NCBI GenBank assembly: GCA_964551545.1
Contig: CAZKCT010000012.1
Location: forward strand, 1 to 45,782
DNA length: 45,782 nt
Direction: 5' to 3'
Origin: Thiopontia sp964551545
Lineage (GTDB): Bacteria; Pseudomonadota; Gammaproteobacteria; GCF-002020875
The number at the start of each line of letters is the position of its first letter. Position 1 is the stretch's first letter. The notes under the pieces were generated by a model. It did not search any database. It saw nothing but the letters and a program-made list of their open reading frames with translations, and was not told where the DNA came from. Of the stretch, positions 9,199 to 16,888 are shown one piece after another. Position numbers and translations under genes: made by a program.

Positions 9199-9960
9199 TT
9201 ACCCCACCAGAAAACTGGAGGCCAACGTCCCCAGCACCAGAGTCCACCCATCCACCAAGACAAACAGCATGATCTTGAAGGGGAGCGAAATAATCATCGG
9301 TGACAGCATCATCATACCCATCGACATCAGGATACTGGCCACTACGATATCAATAATGAGGAAGGGGACAAAAATCAGGAAGCCAATCTGAAACGCCGTC
9401 TTCAATTCACTGGTCATGAAGGCGGGCAGTAATACCGAAAATGGGACATCGGCCTCACTCTCGAAAGACTCCACGCCAGACATCTCCCCAAAGAAAGCGA
9501 GATCATCCTCCCGTACCTGCTGCATCATGAAACCACGAAACGGCCCAGAGGCTCGCTCCATTGCCGTCTCCATCGAGATCTCTTCGGCCATCAGTGGCAC
9601 GACTGACTCCTCATAAGCCTGCTCAAAAATGGGCGCCATAATGAAGAAGGTGAGAAATAGCGCAAGACCAATCAAAATCTGGCTGCTTGGTGTCTGCATT
9701 GTCCCCATCGCCTGCCGCAGTAGCGCTAGCACAATAATGATGCGCAGGAATGAGGTCATGGTCATGAAGGCTGCTGGCAATAACGTCAGCAACGTCATCA
9801 TGATTAAAATTTGCAGACTGAGGGAGTAGGTCCCCCCATCCTCACTCAATGTGATTGCCGGAATTCCGGCTGCGCCCCAGGCCGATGATGCACCAAAAAC
9901 AAGAAAAGCAGCCATGATGAGCTGCCCGATCCCTCTACTGACGCTTCGTCCCTGAGTCAC
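9199..9960 (-). CDS. fliP: Flagellar biosynthetic protein FliP
   Basis: A 253-residue export-channel protein. The family signature is clear: TSFLRIIIVLALLRQAMGT followed by QILIGLALFLTFF. An N-terminal hydrophobic segment ending near GASSAWGAAG looks like the signal peptide typical of FliP. The start is GTG at 9960, overlapping the fliO TAG stop (TAGTG); an in-frame ATG 16 codons further in is the alternative start, just ahead of the signal-like segment. It is followed 12 bases later by fliQ. Confidence 0.94.
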   Translation of the reverse strand: MTQGRSVSRGIGQLIMAAFLVFGASSAWGAAGIPAITLSEDGGTYSLSLQILIMMTLLTLLPAAFMTMTSFLRIIIVLALLRQAMGTMQTPSSQILIGLALFLTFFIMAPIFEQAYEESVVPLMAEEISMETAMERASGPFRGFMMQQVREDDLAFFGEMSGVESFESEADVPFSVLLPAFMTSELKTAFQIGFLIFVPFLIIDIVVASILMSMGMMMLSPMIISLPFKIMLFVLVDGWTLVLGTLASSFLVG

Positions 9961-10421
9961 TATTCTGGCCCTTTCCCTTGCCGTTTATCGAGTATCTTCT
10001 GTAACGCTTCCGCAAAAGGGGGCGTACCCCCCTTGCCCTCTTCATCCAGTTCCAACGGCTCCGGAAAGACATGCAGCGTCTGGATCCCTCCTCCCGGTGA
10101 GATACCGAGCAACAGGTGGGTACCTCCAGCATCCACCAACAAAATCCGCTCCCTTGCCCCTAGTGAGAGTCCACCCACTGCGCGCAGTTGGCCGCCCAGT
10201 GCTGAGCCAAAACGCCCGCTACGACGAAGCAACCAGGCCAGACCAATGATCAACAGCACAACCAGAAGCAGGCTGAAGAAAGTCTGGAACAGCTGCCCCA
10301 TTCCGAGCGCAGGAGAGGCCACTAGATCCACCTCAACAGGCTCAGCTGCAGCAGACGCAGAGCCTGTAACGAGCAATGTGCCACTCCAAAGCATCAGAAA
10401 AAAGGGCGTCAAACGGATCAT
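9960..10421 (-). CDS. fliO: Flagellar protein FliO
   Basis: A 153-residue protein with an N-terminal signal-like segment (about 7-25), one membrane segment (LLLVVLLIIGLAWLLRR, about 51-67) and a small cytoplasmic domain containing LSLGARERILLVDAGG, the recognisable FliO core. FliO assists assembly of the FliP ring. Its ATG overlaps the fliN stop by four bases, and its stop overlaps the fliP GTG. Sequence conservation in this family is low, so position supports the call. Confidence 0.9.
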   Translation of the reverse strand: MIRLTPFFLMLWSGTLLVTGSASAAAEPVEVDLVASPALGMGQLFQTFFSLLLVVLLIIGLAWLLRRSGRFGSALGGQLRAVGGLSLGARERILLVDAGGTHLLLGISPGGGIQTLHVFPEPLELDEEGKGGTPPFAEALQKILDKRQGKGPE

Positions 10422-10816
10422 TTCTTGATCTTACGAATACGCTCTTCTGGTGTAATAACATCAAGCACCCGGATACCAAACTTCTCATTGACCACAACCA
10501 CCTCACCATGAGCAATCAATGTTCCATTGGCCTTAATATCCAAAGTTTCACCTGCCAGACGATCCAACTCAACCACCGAGCCCTGAGTGAGCTGCAATAG
10601 ATTACGGATGCTGATATTGGTGGTACCCACCTCCATCGACAACGTGACTGGAACATCCAGCACCACATCCAGGTTGATCTCAGGCCCTCCCTCTCCAGCA
10701 CCCGCAAAATCCTCCATCGGTGCAGTTGAGGCATCCTCATCTCCGCTCGCAGCCTGCTCCGCAAGGGCATCACCCCAGTCGCCTGCTGCGTCTTCTACGC
10801 TCTCTTCATCAGCCAT
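10418..10816 (-). CDS. fliN: Flagellar motor switch protein FliN
   Basis: A 132-residue protein with an acidic N-terminal tail (1-50) and a C-terminal SPOA domain (about 53-128: LDVPVTLSMEVGTT, then LLQLTQGSVVELDRLAGE and LIAHGEVVVVNEKFGIRV). FliN builds the lower part of the C-ring with FliM and binds the FliH export complex. It follows fliM by 20 bases. Confidence 0.96.
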   Translation of the reverse strand: MADEESVEDAAGDWGDALAEQAASGDEDASTAPMEDFAGAGEGGPEINLDVVLDVPVTLSMEVGTTNISIRNLLQLTQGSVVELDRLAGETLDIKANGTLIAHGEVVVVNEKFGIRVLDVITPEERIRKIKK

Positions 10817-10836
10817 TTCTCAATCCTCTCTACGAC

Positions 10837-11829
10837 CTAATCTTTCACTTCCAAAACCAGATCTGGAAGTTGAACACCCTCTATCACTCGTACCGCCTTG
10901 CAACCATCGTGCATCCCCAGACTACCACGCAACACCGGGACATCATCAACCCGCATCAGCACCTTCTCTGGCATCTCAATCGGGATAATGTCACCGGCTT
11001 CCATATTCATCACATCCTGCACACTCATCCCAACCTCAGTCAGTTGGCAGGTGGCCTCGACATTCACCCCTTCCACATCTTGATAGAGCGCACGCGCCCA
11101 ACGGTCATCCACATCACCACTCTCTGTCTGAGTGCCAGATTCCAGCTTCTCACGCACGGGATCGAGCATGGAGTAAGGGATGACCAGGTGCATTTCACCA
11201 CCCGCGCCCTCCACATCGACCGACATTTCCACAACCACTACCGGATCAGTCGGGCCGACAATATTGGCAAACTGTGGATTAACCTCGGCACCCACTGATT
11301 CAAACTCAACCTTCTCTACCATCTCCCAGGCGTTCGCCATATCGGTAAAGAATTGCTCCAGCAGAATACCGATCACCCGATTCTCGACGGTGGTAAATTC
11401 ACGCCCTTCAATACGGAAAGCATATTTTCCAAGGCCGCCGAAATAGTAATCGACCACCGAGAAGACCAGCTTTGGATCAAAGGTAATCAGCGCTGTCCCT
11501 CGGAAAGGCCGCATGCGTACCAAGTTAAGGCTGGTTGGCAAAAAGAGATTGCGCAGATATTCACTGAACTTGATGACATTGATCCCGACCACACCAATCT
11601 CAACCGTTTTGCGCAGTAGATTGAAGAGTGTAATCCGGTGGTTTCGTGCAAAGCGCTCCGAAATCATCTCCAGGGTCGGCATGCGACCACGGATGATGCG
11701 TTCCTGGGTAGTAAAGTCAAAATTGGAGATATCCCCATCCGCCTTTACGCCGGACTCCGTCTCCACATCACCACCATCCATTCCGGAGAGCAGTGCATCG
11801 ACTTCATCTTGTGAAAGCAGGTCATCCAT
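10837..11829 (-). CDS. fliM: Flagellar motor switch protein FliM
   Basis: A 330-residue C-ring protein. The N-terminal CheY-P-binding peptide LSQDEVDALLSGMDGGD is at residues 5-21. The middle CheC-like domain follows, and a C-terminal SPOA domain occupies about 250-325 (VEATCQLTEVGMSVQDV, EKVLMRVDDVPVL). FliM receives the CheY signal and transmits it to rotor direction. Flanked by fliL 37 bases upstream and fliN 20 bases downstream. Confidence 0.97.
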   Translation of the reverse strand: MDDLLSQDEVDALLSGMDGGDVETESGVKADGDISNFDFTTQERIIRGRMPTLEMISERFARNHRITLFNLLRKTVEIGVVGINVIKFSEYLRNLFLPTSLNLVRMRPFRGTALITFDPKLVFSVVDYYFGGLGKYAFRIEGREFTTVENRVIGILLEQFFTDMANAWEMVEKVEFESVGAEVNPQFANIVGPTDPVVVVEMSVDVEGAGGEMHLVIPYSMLDPVREKLESGTQTESGDVDDRWARALYQDVEGVNVEATCQLTEVGMSVQDVMNMEAGDIIPIEMPEKVLMRVDDVPVLRGSLGMHDGCKAVRVIEGVQLPDLVLEVKD

Positions 11830-11866
11830 TTTTCTTTATCACCTTTAAAACTCTATTCAGCGGCCA

Positions 11867-12382
11867 CTACTGAGTCAGTATCTTAGTAAAGTAGACCGCA
11901 TCAATCCCTTTCCTGCGGATCTTCTTGCGCATCACCTTCTGAATCACCCGCAAGGTCTCAGACATTAACCGCTCCTTCCCTTTGTTATTCTGCAAATGTT
12001 TGTGCTTCTGGGTCGAGAACAGCAGATTGAGATCATTACGGATGGCTGGCATATGCTTCTGCAGTGCCTCCAGCGCAGCGGCATCCCGTGAGGAGACGTC
12101 TATCTCCAGCAACATCACATGCTCTCCCTTCCCTTCCAGGTTGATAGTAAAAGTCTGGAAAGAGACATAAGTCTCCTCACCCAACTCCACCTCTTCCTCA
12201 GCAACAACTTCCTGTTTCTGTAACGCAGACTTCTTGCCACCACTCTCCTGCTCACCACCCAGCAACACCATACTCAATCCAACACTGGTCGCAATCGAGA
12301 TCACGGCAGTCGCCACCAATGGGATCAGCAGTGATGGGCCACCCTCTTTCTCCTCTCCACCCTGATCCTCTTTATCCGCCAT
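11867..12382 (-). CDS. fliL: Flagellar basal body-associated protein FliL
   Basis: A 171-residue single-pass membrane protein: acidic cytoplasmic N-terminus, one membrane segment at about 18-41, and a periplasmic domain containing FTINLEGKGEHVMLLEIDV. FliL supports stator function. I place the start at the ATG at 12382, behind AAGGATTGG. An in-frame ATG at 12433 is rejected because it lies upstream of the sigma-54 promoter at 12415-12430 and would add residues unlike FliL. It is the first gene of the run fliL to cheA. Confidence 0.92.
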   Translation of the reverse strand: MADKEDQGGEEKEGGPSLLIPLVATAVISIATSVGLSMVLLGGEQESGGKKSALQKQEVVAEEEVELGEETYVSFQTFTINLEGKGEHVMLLEIDVSSRDAAALEALQKHMPAIRNDLNLLFSTQKHKHLQNNKGKERLMSETLRVIQKVMRKKIRRKGIDAVYFTKILTQ

Positions 12383-12414
12383 ATCCAATCCTTGCTCGAT
12401 TACAAAACCACAGT

Positions 12415-12430
12415 AGCAAATAGAATGCCA
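12415..12430 (-). promoter_or_regulatory. Sigma-54 (RpoN) promoter of the fliL operon
   Basis: On the minus strand the sequence is TGGCATTCTATTTGCT. It has the GG-N10-GC spacing of -24/-12 promoters and matches TGGCACG-N4-TTGCW at 10 of 12 defined positions. The predicted start site is near 12404, 22 bases before the fliL ATG. RpoN promoters read by FleQ/FlrC-type activators are usual for this class of flagellar genes. Confidence 0.85.
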
Positions 12431-12507
12431 CAATCAATATTTTATTCAATATCATAAGGTTAAAGAAAACCTCATCCCCCCCTTATGAACCACTTCCAGC
12501 CAATAAG

Positions 12508-12553
12508 AAAAGAGCGCCAAGAAATTGGACAACCAACTTCTGACGCTCTTTTT
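12508..12553 (-). terminator. Hairpin terminator after the receptor gene
   Basis: A long inverted repeat with arms AAAAGAGCG (12508-12516) and CGCTCTTTT (12544-12552), extended inward by further pairing including TTGG/CCAA around a four-base loop. Read on the minus strand it ends in TTTTCTTATT, fitting termination downstream of the receptor gene and insulation of the fliL promoter. A second perfect 8-bp stem (12558-12581) lies just before it. Confidence 0.7.
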
Positions 12554-12597
12554 ACCTCTCTCAGCCGACTACAGCTGAGAGCTTTTTGAAGAGGGCT

Positions 12598-14880
12598 TTA
12601 GAACTCTTCCCACTCAGAATCTGACCCGACCGAGCGCTGCCGCTGTGGAGCGGATGGTGCAACTGGAGGGGCTGCAGCCAGCTCTTCCCTACCATGAGAT
12701 TCATCATCTATTTCTATCTGATCCACAGGAGCTGACACCTCATCATGAGTTTCAAAAGTGAGCGTTGATGCCATTGCAGAGAGGTCAATCCCTTCCACAC
12801 GGAAGAACGAAACCAGCCCCTTCATCCCGTCAGCCTGCTTATTCATCGACTCACTCGCTGCCGCAGTCTTCTCAACTAGCTCAACGTTATCCTGTGTCAA
12901 TGACTCCATCTGTGCAATTGCATTATTGACCTGCTCGATCCCCGAGGTCTGCTCGGCACTCGCCGCTGCAATCTCTGCAACGATATCACTCACCTTCTTG
13001 ATACTGTGAACAATCTCACCCAGTGAGTGTCCGGCCTCATCGACCAAACTGGCTCCTTCCTGTACCTTTTCAGTACTGTCTGCAATCAGGGAGGAGATCT
13101 CTTTGGCAGCATCCGCGCTACGCTGTGCGAGGGTACGAACCTCTCCAGCAACCACCGCGAAGCCACGCCCCTGCTCTCCAGCACGCGCAGCTTCAACCGC
13201 CGCATTGAGTGCCAACAGGTTAGTCTGGAAAGCGATGCCATCAATCACAGCAATGATGTCAGAGATCTTTTGGCTCGACTCGGAGATGGCATTCATCGCA
13301 CTGGTTGCACGATCCATAACGCCACCACCATCTTCCGCCAGATCACGGGCGCTAATCGCCAGCTGATCCGCCTGCCCTGCATTATCCGAGTTCTGCTTCA
13401 CTGATGCAGTCATCTCCTCCATACTCGCAGCCGTCTCCTCAATCGACGCGGCCTGCTCTTGAGTGCGTTGACTCAGGTCTGTACTGGTGCGATAGATCTG
13501 TTCACCTGCCCCTGATACAGCCACTGCGGCTGTTGCAATCTCTCCAATTGCACCGGAGACCTTGGTCTGCGAGCTGTTAATCGCATCCTTCAAGACACCT
13601 AGTTGACCTGAATATTTGCCATCCACACGAGAGGTCAGATCACCTTCAGACTGAGAAACTGCAACTTTGACAGAACGCTCTAGCGCCTCACCCAGCGCAT
13701 TGAGAGAACCATTCAGGTGGCGCTTCAGGCCATCTAGGTCACCCGAGAGTTCAACGTCAACTCGCGCCGAGAAGTCGCCATTGGCAACGCTACTCATGAC
13801 CTTGTCAATACTTCCAATCGCTCCATTGAGGCTGCTGATGGTCTCATTGATATTGTTCGCAAGATCAGCCAGATCCCCTTTAGCCTTGCTCTCTACCGTA
13901 CGGTCAAAGTGTCCGTCGGCAACATTCTTCATCACCCCACGGATCGCACCCACGGTCTCATTGATACCCTGTACCGTCAGGTTGATGCTGTCACGCAGGT
14001 CAGCCAGATCCCCTTTAGCGTCTGAGTCAATCTGTACACCAAGACGCCCTCCAGCGACCTCACTCATCCCCCCCCGAATCGCATCAATATTACCCTGCAG
14101 GGTATTCATCAGTTCATTAAAGCCTTGTGCCATCTGGCCCAACTCACTCTTACCATAATCACGACAGCGAACAGAGAAATCTCCATTCTGTCTCAGGTTA
14201 TCCATCAGACTTACAATCCCCTTGAGAGGCACCGTCAGGGAACGCGAAAGGAAGAACCAGACCACTAGAATAAAGATGAAGATCGCCGCACTAGCAACCA
14301 ATACCACAATCAGCCCCTCTTTCGCCGAACGCTCTGCCTGGTTACTGGCCTGATCAATTCGCCCCTGCTCCAATGTGACAAAATCATCCAGAGCATTCAA
14401 CAGATCTGTCTGCAAAGCTGCTCCTTCATTCTCCAACATCTCAACTGAATCATCCCCAAAGCCATCCATGATGTTTTGCATCATCACATTCATCACAGGG
14501 AAGGTTGCTGCTGAGCTCTTGCGAATCCGATCCATCATCGCCTGCTCCCGCTCTTCAGAGACCAGCTCATCCAGCTTCAGAATCAAATCGGTATAACGTT
14601 TTACGGACTCATCAAAAAGAACTTTATAGCCCTCAATTTTCTCCTCATCCTCCGTCAACAGCATATTTCGGATCTGCTCAGCACGCTGCCGCCCTTCGTC
14701 TCGTACCTCATTCGCGAGCCGAATCTTTTCATTGTAGTTAGTTACAATTTCACTGAGATGATCACTGAGCTGTTGCATATTAACCAACACCAACGCTCCA
14801 CCGCTTCCAGCCAGCAGTAGCAGCACCCCAAACGCCAGCGCAATTCGTTTTGCAATCGACAAATTTCTAAATAGTGACAT
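12598..14880 (-). CDS. Methyl-accepting chemotaxis protein with tandem HAMP units
   Basis: A 760-residue transmembrane receptor. Membrane segments lie at about 12-33 and 190-211, with a roughly 155-residue helical periplasmic sensor between them. A HAMP domain (about 212-265) is followed by HAMP-like units starting near 272, 317, 362 and 407, a period of about 45 residues with recurring VA-G-F/L and GDLADL elements. The signalling tip (IAFQTNLLALNAAVEAARAG) is fully conserved. The C-terminus ends EWEEF, resembling the NWETF pentapeptide that tethers CheR/CheB. It lies downstream of the second chemosensory cluster and has its own candidate promoter. Ligand unknown. Confidence 0.94.
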   Translation of the reverse strand: MSLFRNLSIAKRIALAFGVLLLLAGSGGALVLVNMQQLSDHLSEIVTNYNEKIRLANEVRDEGRQRAEQIRNMLLTEDEEKIEGYKVLFDESVKRYTDLILKLDELVSEEREQAMMDRIRKSSAATFPVMNVMMQNIMDGFGDDSVEMLENEGAALQTDLLNALDDFVTLEQGRIDQASNQAERSAKEGLIVVLVASAAIFIFILVVWFFLSRSLTVPLKGIVSLMDNLRQNGDFSVRCRDYGKSELGQMAQGFNELMNTLQGNIDAIRGGMSEVAGGRLGVQIDSDAKGDLADLRDSINLTVQGINETVGAIRGVMKNVADGHFDRTVESKAKGDLADLANNINETISSLNGAIGSIDKVMSSVANGDFSARVDVELSGDLDGLKRHLNGSLNALGEALERSVKVAVSQSEGDLTSRVDGKYSGQLGVLKDAINSSQTKVSGAIGEIATAAVAVSGAGEQIYRTSTDLSQRTQEQAASIEETAASMEEMTASVKQNSDNAGQADQLAISARDLAEDGGGVMDRATSAMNAISESSQKISDIIAVIDGIAFQTNLLALNAAVEAARAGEQGRGFAVVAGEVRTLAQRSADAAKEISSLIADSTEKVQEGASLVDEAGHSLGEIVHSIKKVSDIVAEIAAASAEQTSGIEQVNNAIAQMESLTQDNVELVEKTAAASESMNKQADGMKGLVSFFRVEGIDLSAMASTLTFETHDEVSAPVDQIEIDDESHGREELAAAPPVAPSAPQRQRSVGSDSEWEEF

Positions 14881-14924
14881 GGTTTTACTCCCCCTTAAGA
14901 GTTCCCCTTTATTTTTATGGCTTT

Positions 14925-14953
14925 TTTATACTTTTTATTTCAGAAAAGATCAA
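14925..14953 (-). promoter_or_regulatory. Candidate sigma-70 promoter for the receptor gene
   Basis: Minus strand TTGATC - 17 bases - TATAAA. The -35 matches 4 of 6 and the -10 matches 5 of 6 consensus positions. It overlaps the 3' end of the upstream gene and lies about 45 bases before the ATG, which has a strong GGGGGAG ribosome binding site. Confidence 0.5.
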
Positions 14954-15524
14954 CCTCTCCCGAGTTATTACTCTCATCTGCAGCACGATCACGGTTATCG
15001 GTTGCCCGACTCACCGCTTCCTCAATACTTTTCCCCTGCATGATCGCCTCATACATGCTGGCCTCATCGACCATGCTGTAGGTTTTCCGAATCCGCTCTC
15101 TCAACTCATTCCAACGATCATGGGCATCAATTTGTTTTGGATCTGCGACCAATTTGGTGAGATCGGTCAGACTGGTACTGACATGGGAGAGTCGCTGCGT
15201 CAGTTTGTCATAGAACTGGAACGCAACAATCGCTGCTGCTGTCTTTTCGGTCACTAAATCGCCATTGGCCTGGATCGTTTCACGAATGGAACGACAATCC
15301 GTATCCTCATTCATCTCATCTGGGATCTCAGAGCTGGCACTATCAATCACCTGCATACATCCTGACATGGTCGTGAAGGAGTCGATCAGGGTAGAGACTG
15401 AATGATCCCCATCTTTCATCGACATCTCAATCTGTGCAACCGCAAGATTAAGCATTAGCACTGTCTCTCTCAGCTCTTCCCATCCAAGAGAGTGCTCAAT
15501 GTCGTTATCGTTATTATTATCCAT
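14940..15524 (-). CDS. Putative CheZ-like chemotaxis phosphatase
   Basis: A 194-residue, largely helical acidic protein that I do not recognise by name. Two features recall CheZ. The segment AFQFYDKLTQRLSHV contains Asp106 and Gln110 in the DxxxQ spacing of the CheZ catalytic pair, inside a predicted helix. The chain ends in an acidic linker and SGEVDLF, resembling CheY-binding C-terminal peptides. It is the last gene of the second cheW-cheY-cheA-parA cluster, which otherwise lacks a phosphatase. Function is an inference. It could instead be a structural partner of the array. It begins 56 bases after the STAS gene. Confidence 0.6.
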   Translation of the reverse strand: MDNNNDNDIEHSLGWEELRETVLMLNLAVAQIEMSMKDGDHSVSTLIDSFTTMSGCMQVIDSASSEIPDEMNEDTDCRSIRETIQANGDLVTEKTAAAIVAFQFYDKLTQRLSHVSTSLTDLTKLVADPKQIDAHDRWNELRERIRKTYSMVDEASMYEAIMQGKSIEEAVSRATDNRDRAADESNNSGEVDLF

Positions 15525-15580
15525 TGATGATTCTATCCAGTGTATCCATGAGACTTAGTCGGATCGTAGCACCCATTCAC

Positions 15581-16072
15581 TTAAAGTGACACCATTCGGT
15601 CAATACCCAACTCCTCAATACCGCCCTGCAAGGCCGGGGAGCGCTCTCCCCATGACCAGGAGACCCCCTCTTTCTCCAGTTCTCTCACCAGAGAGACCAG
15701 CAACTGTAGTCCGGCCGTATCAACCGACTGCACCTGTCCTCCTTCAATCAACAGTGGTGAATCTACGCCAGAGGAGAGGCGGTCCATCCACTCTGCTCGA
15801 AGGTTGCTGACCGAGGCAATCCCCAGCTGCTCTCCAAGATTGAGCTGCTCTTCAGACTCAGCAGCAACAGCCGGTTGCTCAACCATCTCAGGCTGAGGTT
15901 GTGATTCAGGCTCTTCAACCACCTCAACAGCAGGCTCTGCAACAATCTCTTCAACCACTGGCGGAGGCTCGGCTGATGGAGCCACCTCCTGCTTCTTCTC
16001 TTCTGTCGCAGGCGCCTCGCTTGGCTCTTCCTTGATCCAGGCCAGTGGATCGTGTCCCATCATCTCGCTCAT
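15581..16072 (-). CDS. STAS-domain protein with Pro/Glu-rich linker, chemotaxis cluster
   Basis: A 163-residue protein with three parts: a short N-terminal peptide (GHDPLAWIKE), a Pro/Glu/Val-rich linker (about 16-75), and a C-terminal STAS domain (about 80-163). In the STAS loop the motif is VDTAGLQLL, like MlaB-type STAS proteins. Ala replaces the Ser that is phosphorylated in SpoIIAA-type anti-anti-sigma factors, so phosphorylation control is unlikely. It is encoded 13 bases after parA within the second chemosensory cluster. A docking or scaffold role is suggested but unproven. Confidence 0.8.
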   Translation of the reverse strand: MSEMMGHDPLAWIKEEPSEAPATEEKKQEVAPSAEPPPVVEEIVAEPAVEVVEEPESQPQPEMVEQPAVAAESEEQLNLGEQLGIASVSNLRAEWMDRLSSGVDSPLLIEGGQVQSVDTAGLQLLVSLVRELEKEGVSWSWGERSPALQGGIEELGIDRMVSL

Positions 16073-16085
16073 CGCTCTTGTTCCC

Positions 16086-16838
16086 CTAAATGGTTCGTTC
16101 CCGAATCAAATCTTTTGCAAGCGCCTGGAAGTCCCTTGCGCCTCCGGCATGCCGACGATACTCAAATGCCGTTTTTCCAAATCCTGGCGCCTCTGCCAAG
16201 GCATCACATTCTCGAATTGGTGTCTTCAACAGCTCCCCGGGGAAATACCCCTGCACTTTCTTGCGAACCTCTTTTGCCAGACGACGTCGCTTCTGAAAAC
16301 GGGACATTACCAGCCAGCGTCTCAGCTCATGCCCCAAGGAACGCTCAAAATTTTTCAGGGTACCAATCAAGTAGGAGAGCCCCTGCAGCCCAAGGTAATC
16401 CCCAGTCACTGGCACCACCACCTCTTCTGCCGCATAGAGAATATTGACAACCAATAAGCCTGAAGAAGGTGGCGCATCAATCATCACAAAGTCACTCTGA
16501 ATATCGCTTCTCTCCAACGCCTCTTTTAGCAGTGTCCCCGTGTAACGCTCCTCTCCTCCACGTTCCAGCTCTCCCAAACGGCTTCCTGCCGGGACCAAAT
16601 TCAGGTTGTCTCGAACCAGGATTGCATGCTTCTCCAGCTGCTCCTGCTCCATCAACACACGGTCCATTCCAGATAACCCGCGATCAACCACGCCCAGACT
16701 AGCCGAGAGGTGGGACTGTGGGTCCATATCAATCAACAGCACACGCTTTCCTGCTCTCGCCAAAGCATGCGCCAAATTCCCGGTGAGTGTGGTTTTCCCC
16801 ACTCCCCCTTTCTGATTCACTATCGCAATCCGTCGCAT
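16086..16838 (-). CDS. ParA/Soj-family ATPase of chemotaxis cluster (ParC-like)
   Basis: A 250-residue ParA-family ATPase with deviant Walker A NQKGGVGKTTLTGNLA (residues 8-23), the MDPQSHLSASLG switch region and MIDAPPSSG as Walker B. It is encoded between cheA and a STAS gene, with no parB nearby. In Vibrio and Pseudomonas, ParA homologues in che clusters place chemosensory arrays at the pole, and this is the likely role. Chromosome partition is unlikely given the context. Confidence 0.88.
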   Translation of the reverse strand: MRRIAIVNQKGGVGKTTLTGNLAHALARAGKRVLLIDMDPQSHLSASLGVVDRGLSGMDRVLMEQEQLEKHAILVRDNLNLVPAGSRLGELERGGEERYTGTLLKEALERSDIQSDFVMIDAPPSSGLLVVNILYAAEEVVVPVTGDYLGLQGLSYLIGTLKNFERSLGHELRRWLVMSRFQKRRRLAKEVRKKVQGYFPGELLKTPIRECDALAEAPGFGKTAFEYRRHAGGARDFQALAKDLIRERTI

Positions 16839-16888
16839 CGCCTCTCACTCCCCTCTTTCAGCCTCAACAACCCAAAAGAGAGTATCGG

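Noticed and set aside
12382..12433. Longer fliL starting at 12433
   Set aside because: The start would lie upstream of the sigma-54 promoter, and the added residues do not fit FliL; the ATG at 12382 has a good ribosome binding site.
12558..12581. Perfect 8-bp hairpin CTCTCAGC/GCTGAGAG as an independent terminator
   Set aside because: Its T-run is on the plus strand, where no gene is transcribed; on the minus strand only the adjacent hairpin at 12508-12553 has a U-tract.
15577..15589. Near-palindrome TCACTTAAAGTGA at the end of the STAS gene
   Set aside because: It is short, overlaps the stop codon and has no T-run or promoter nearby; no function can be supported.
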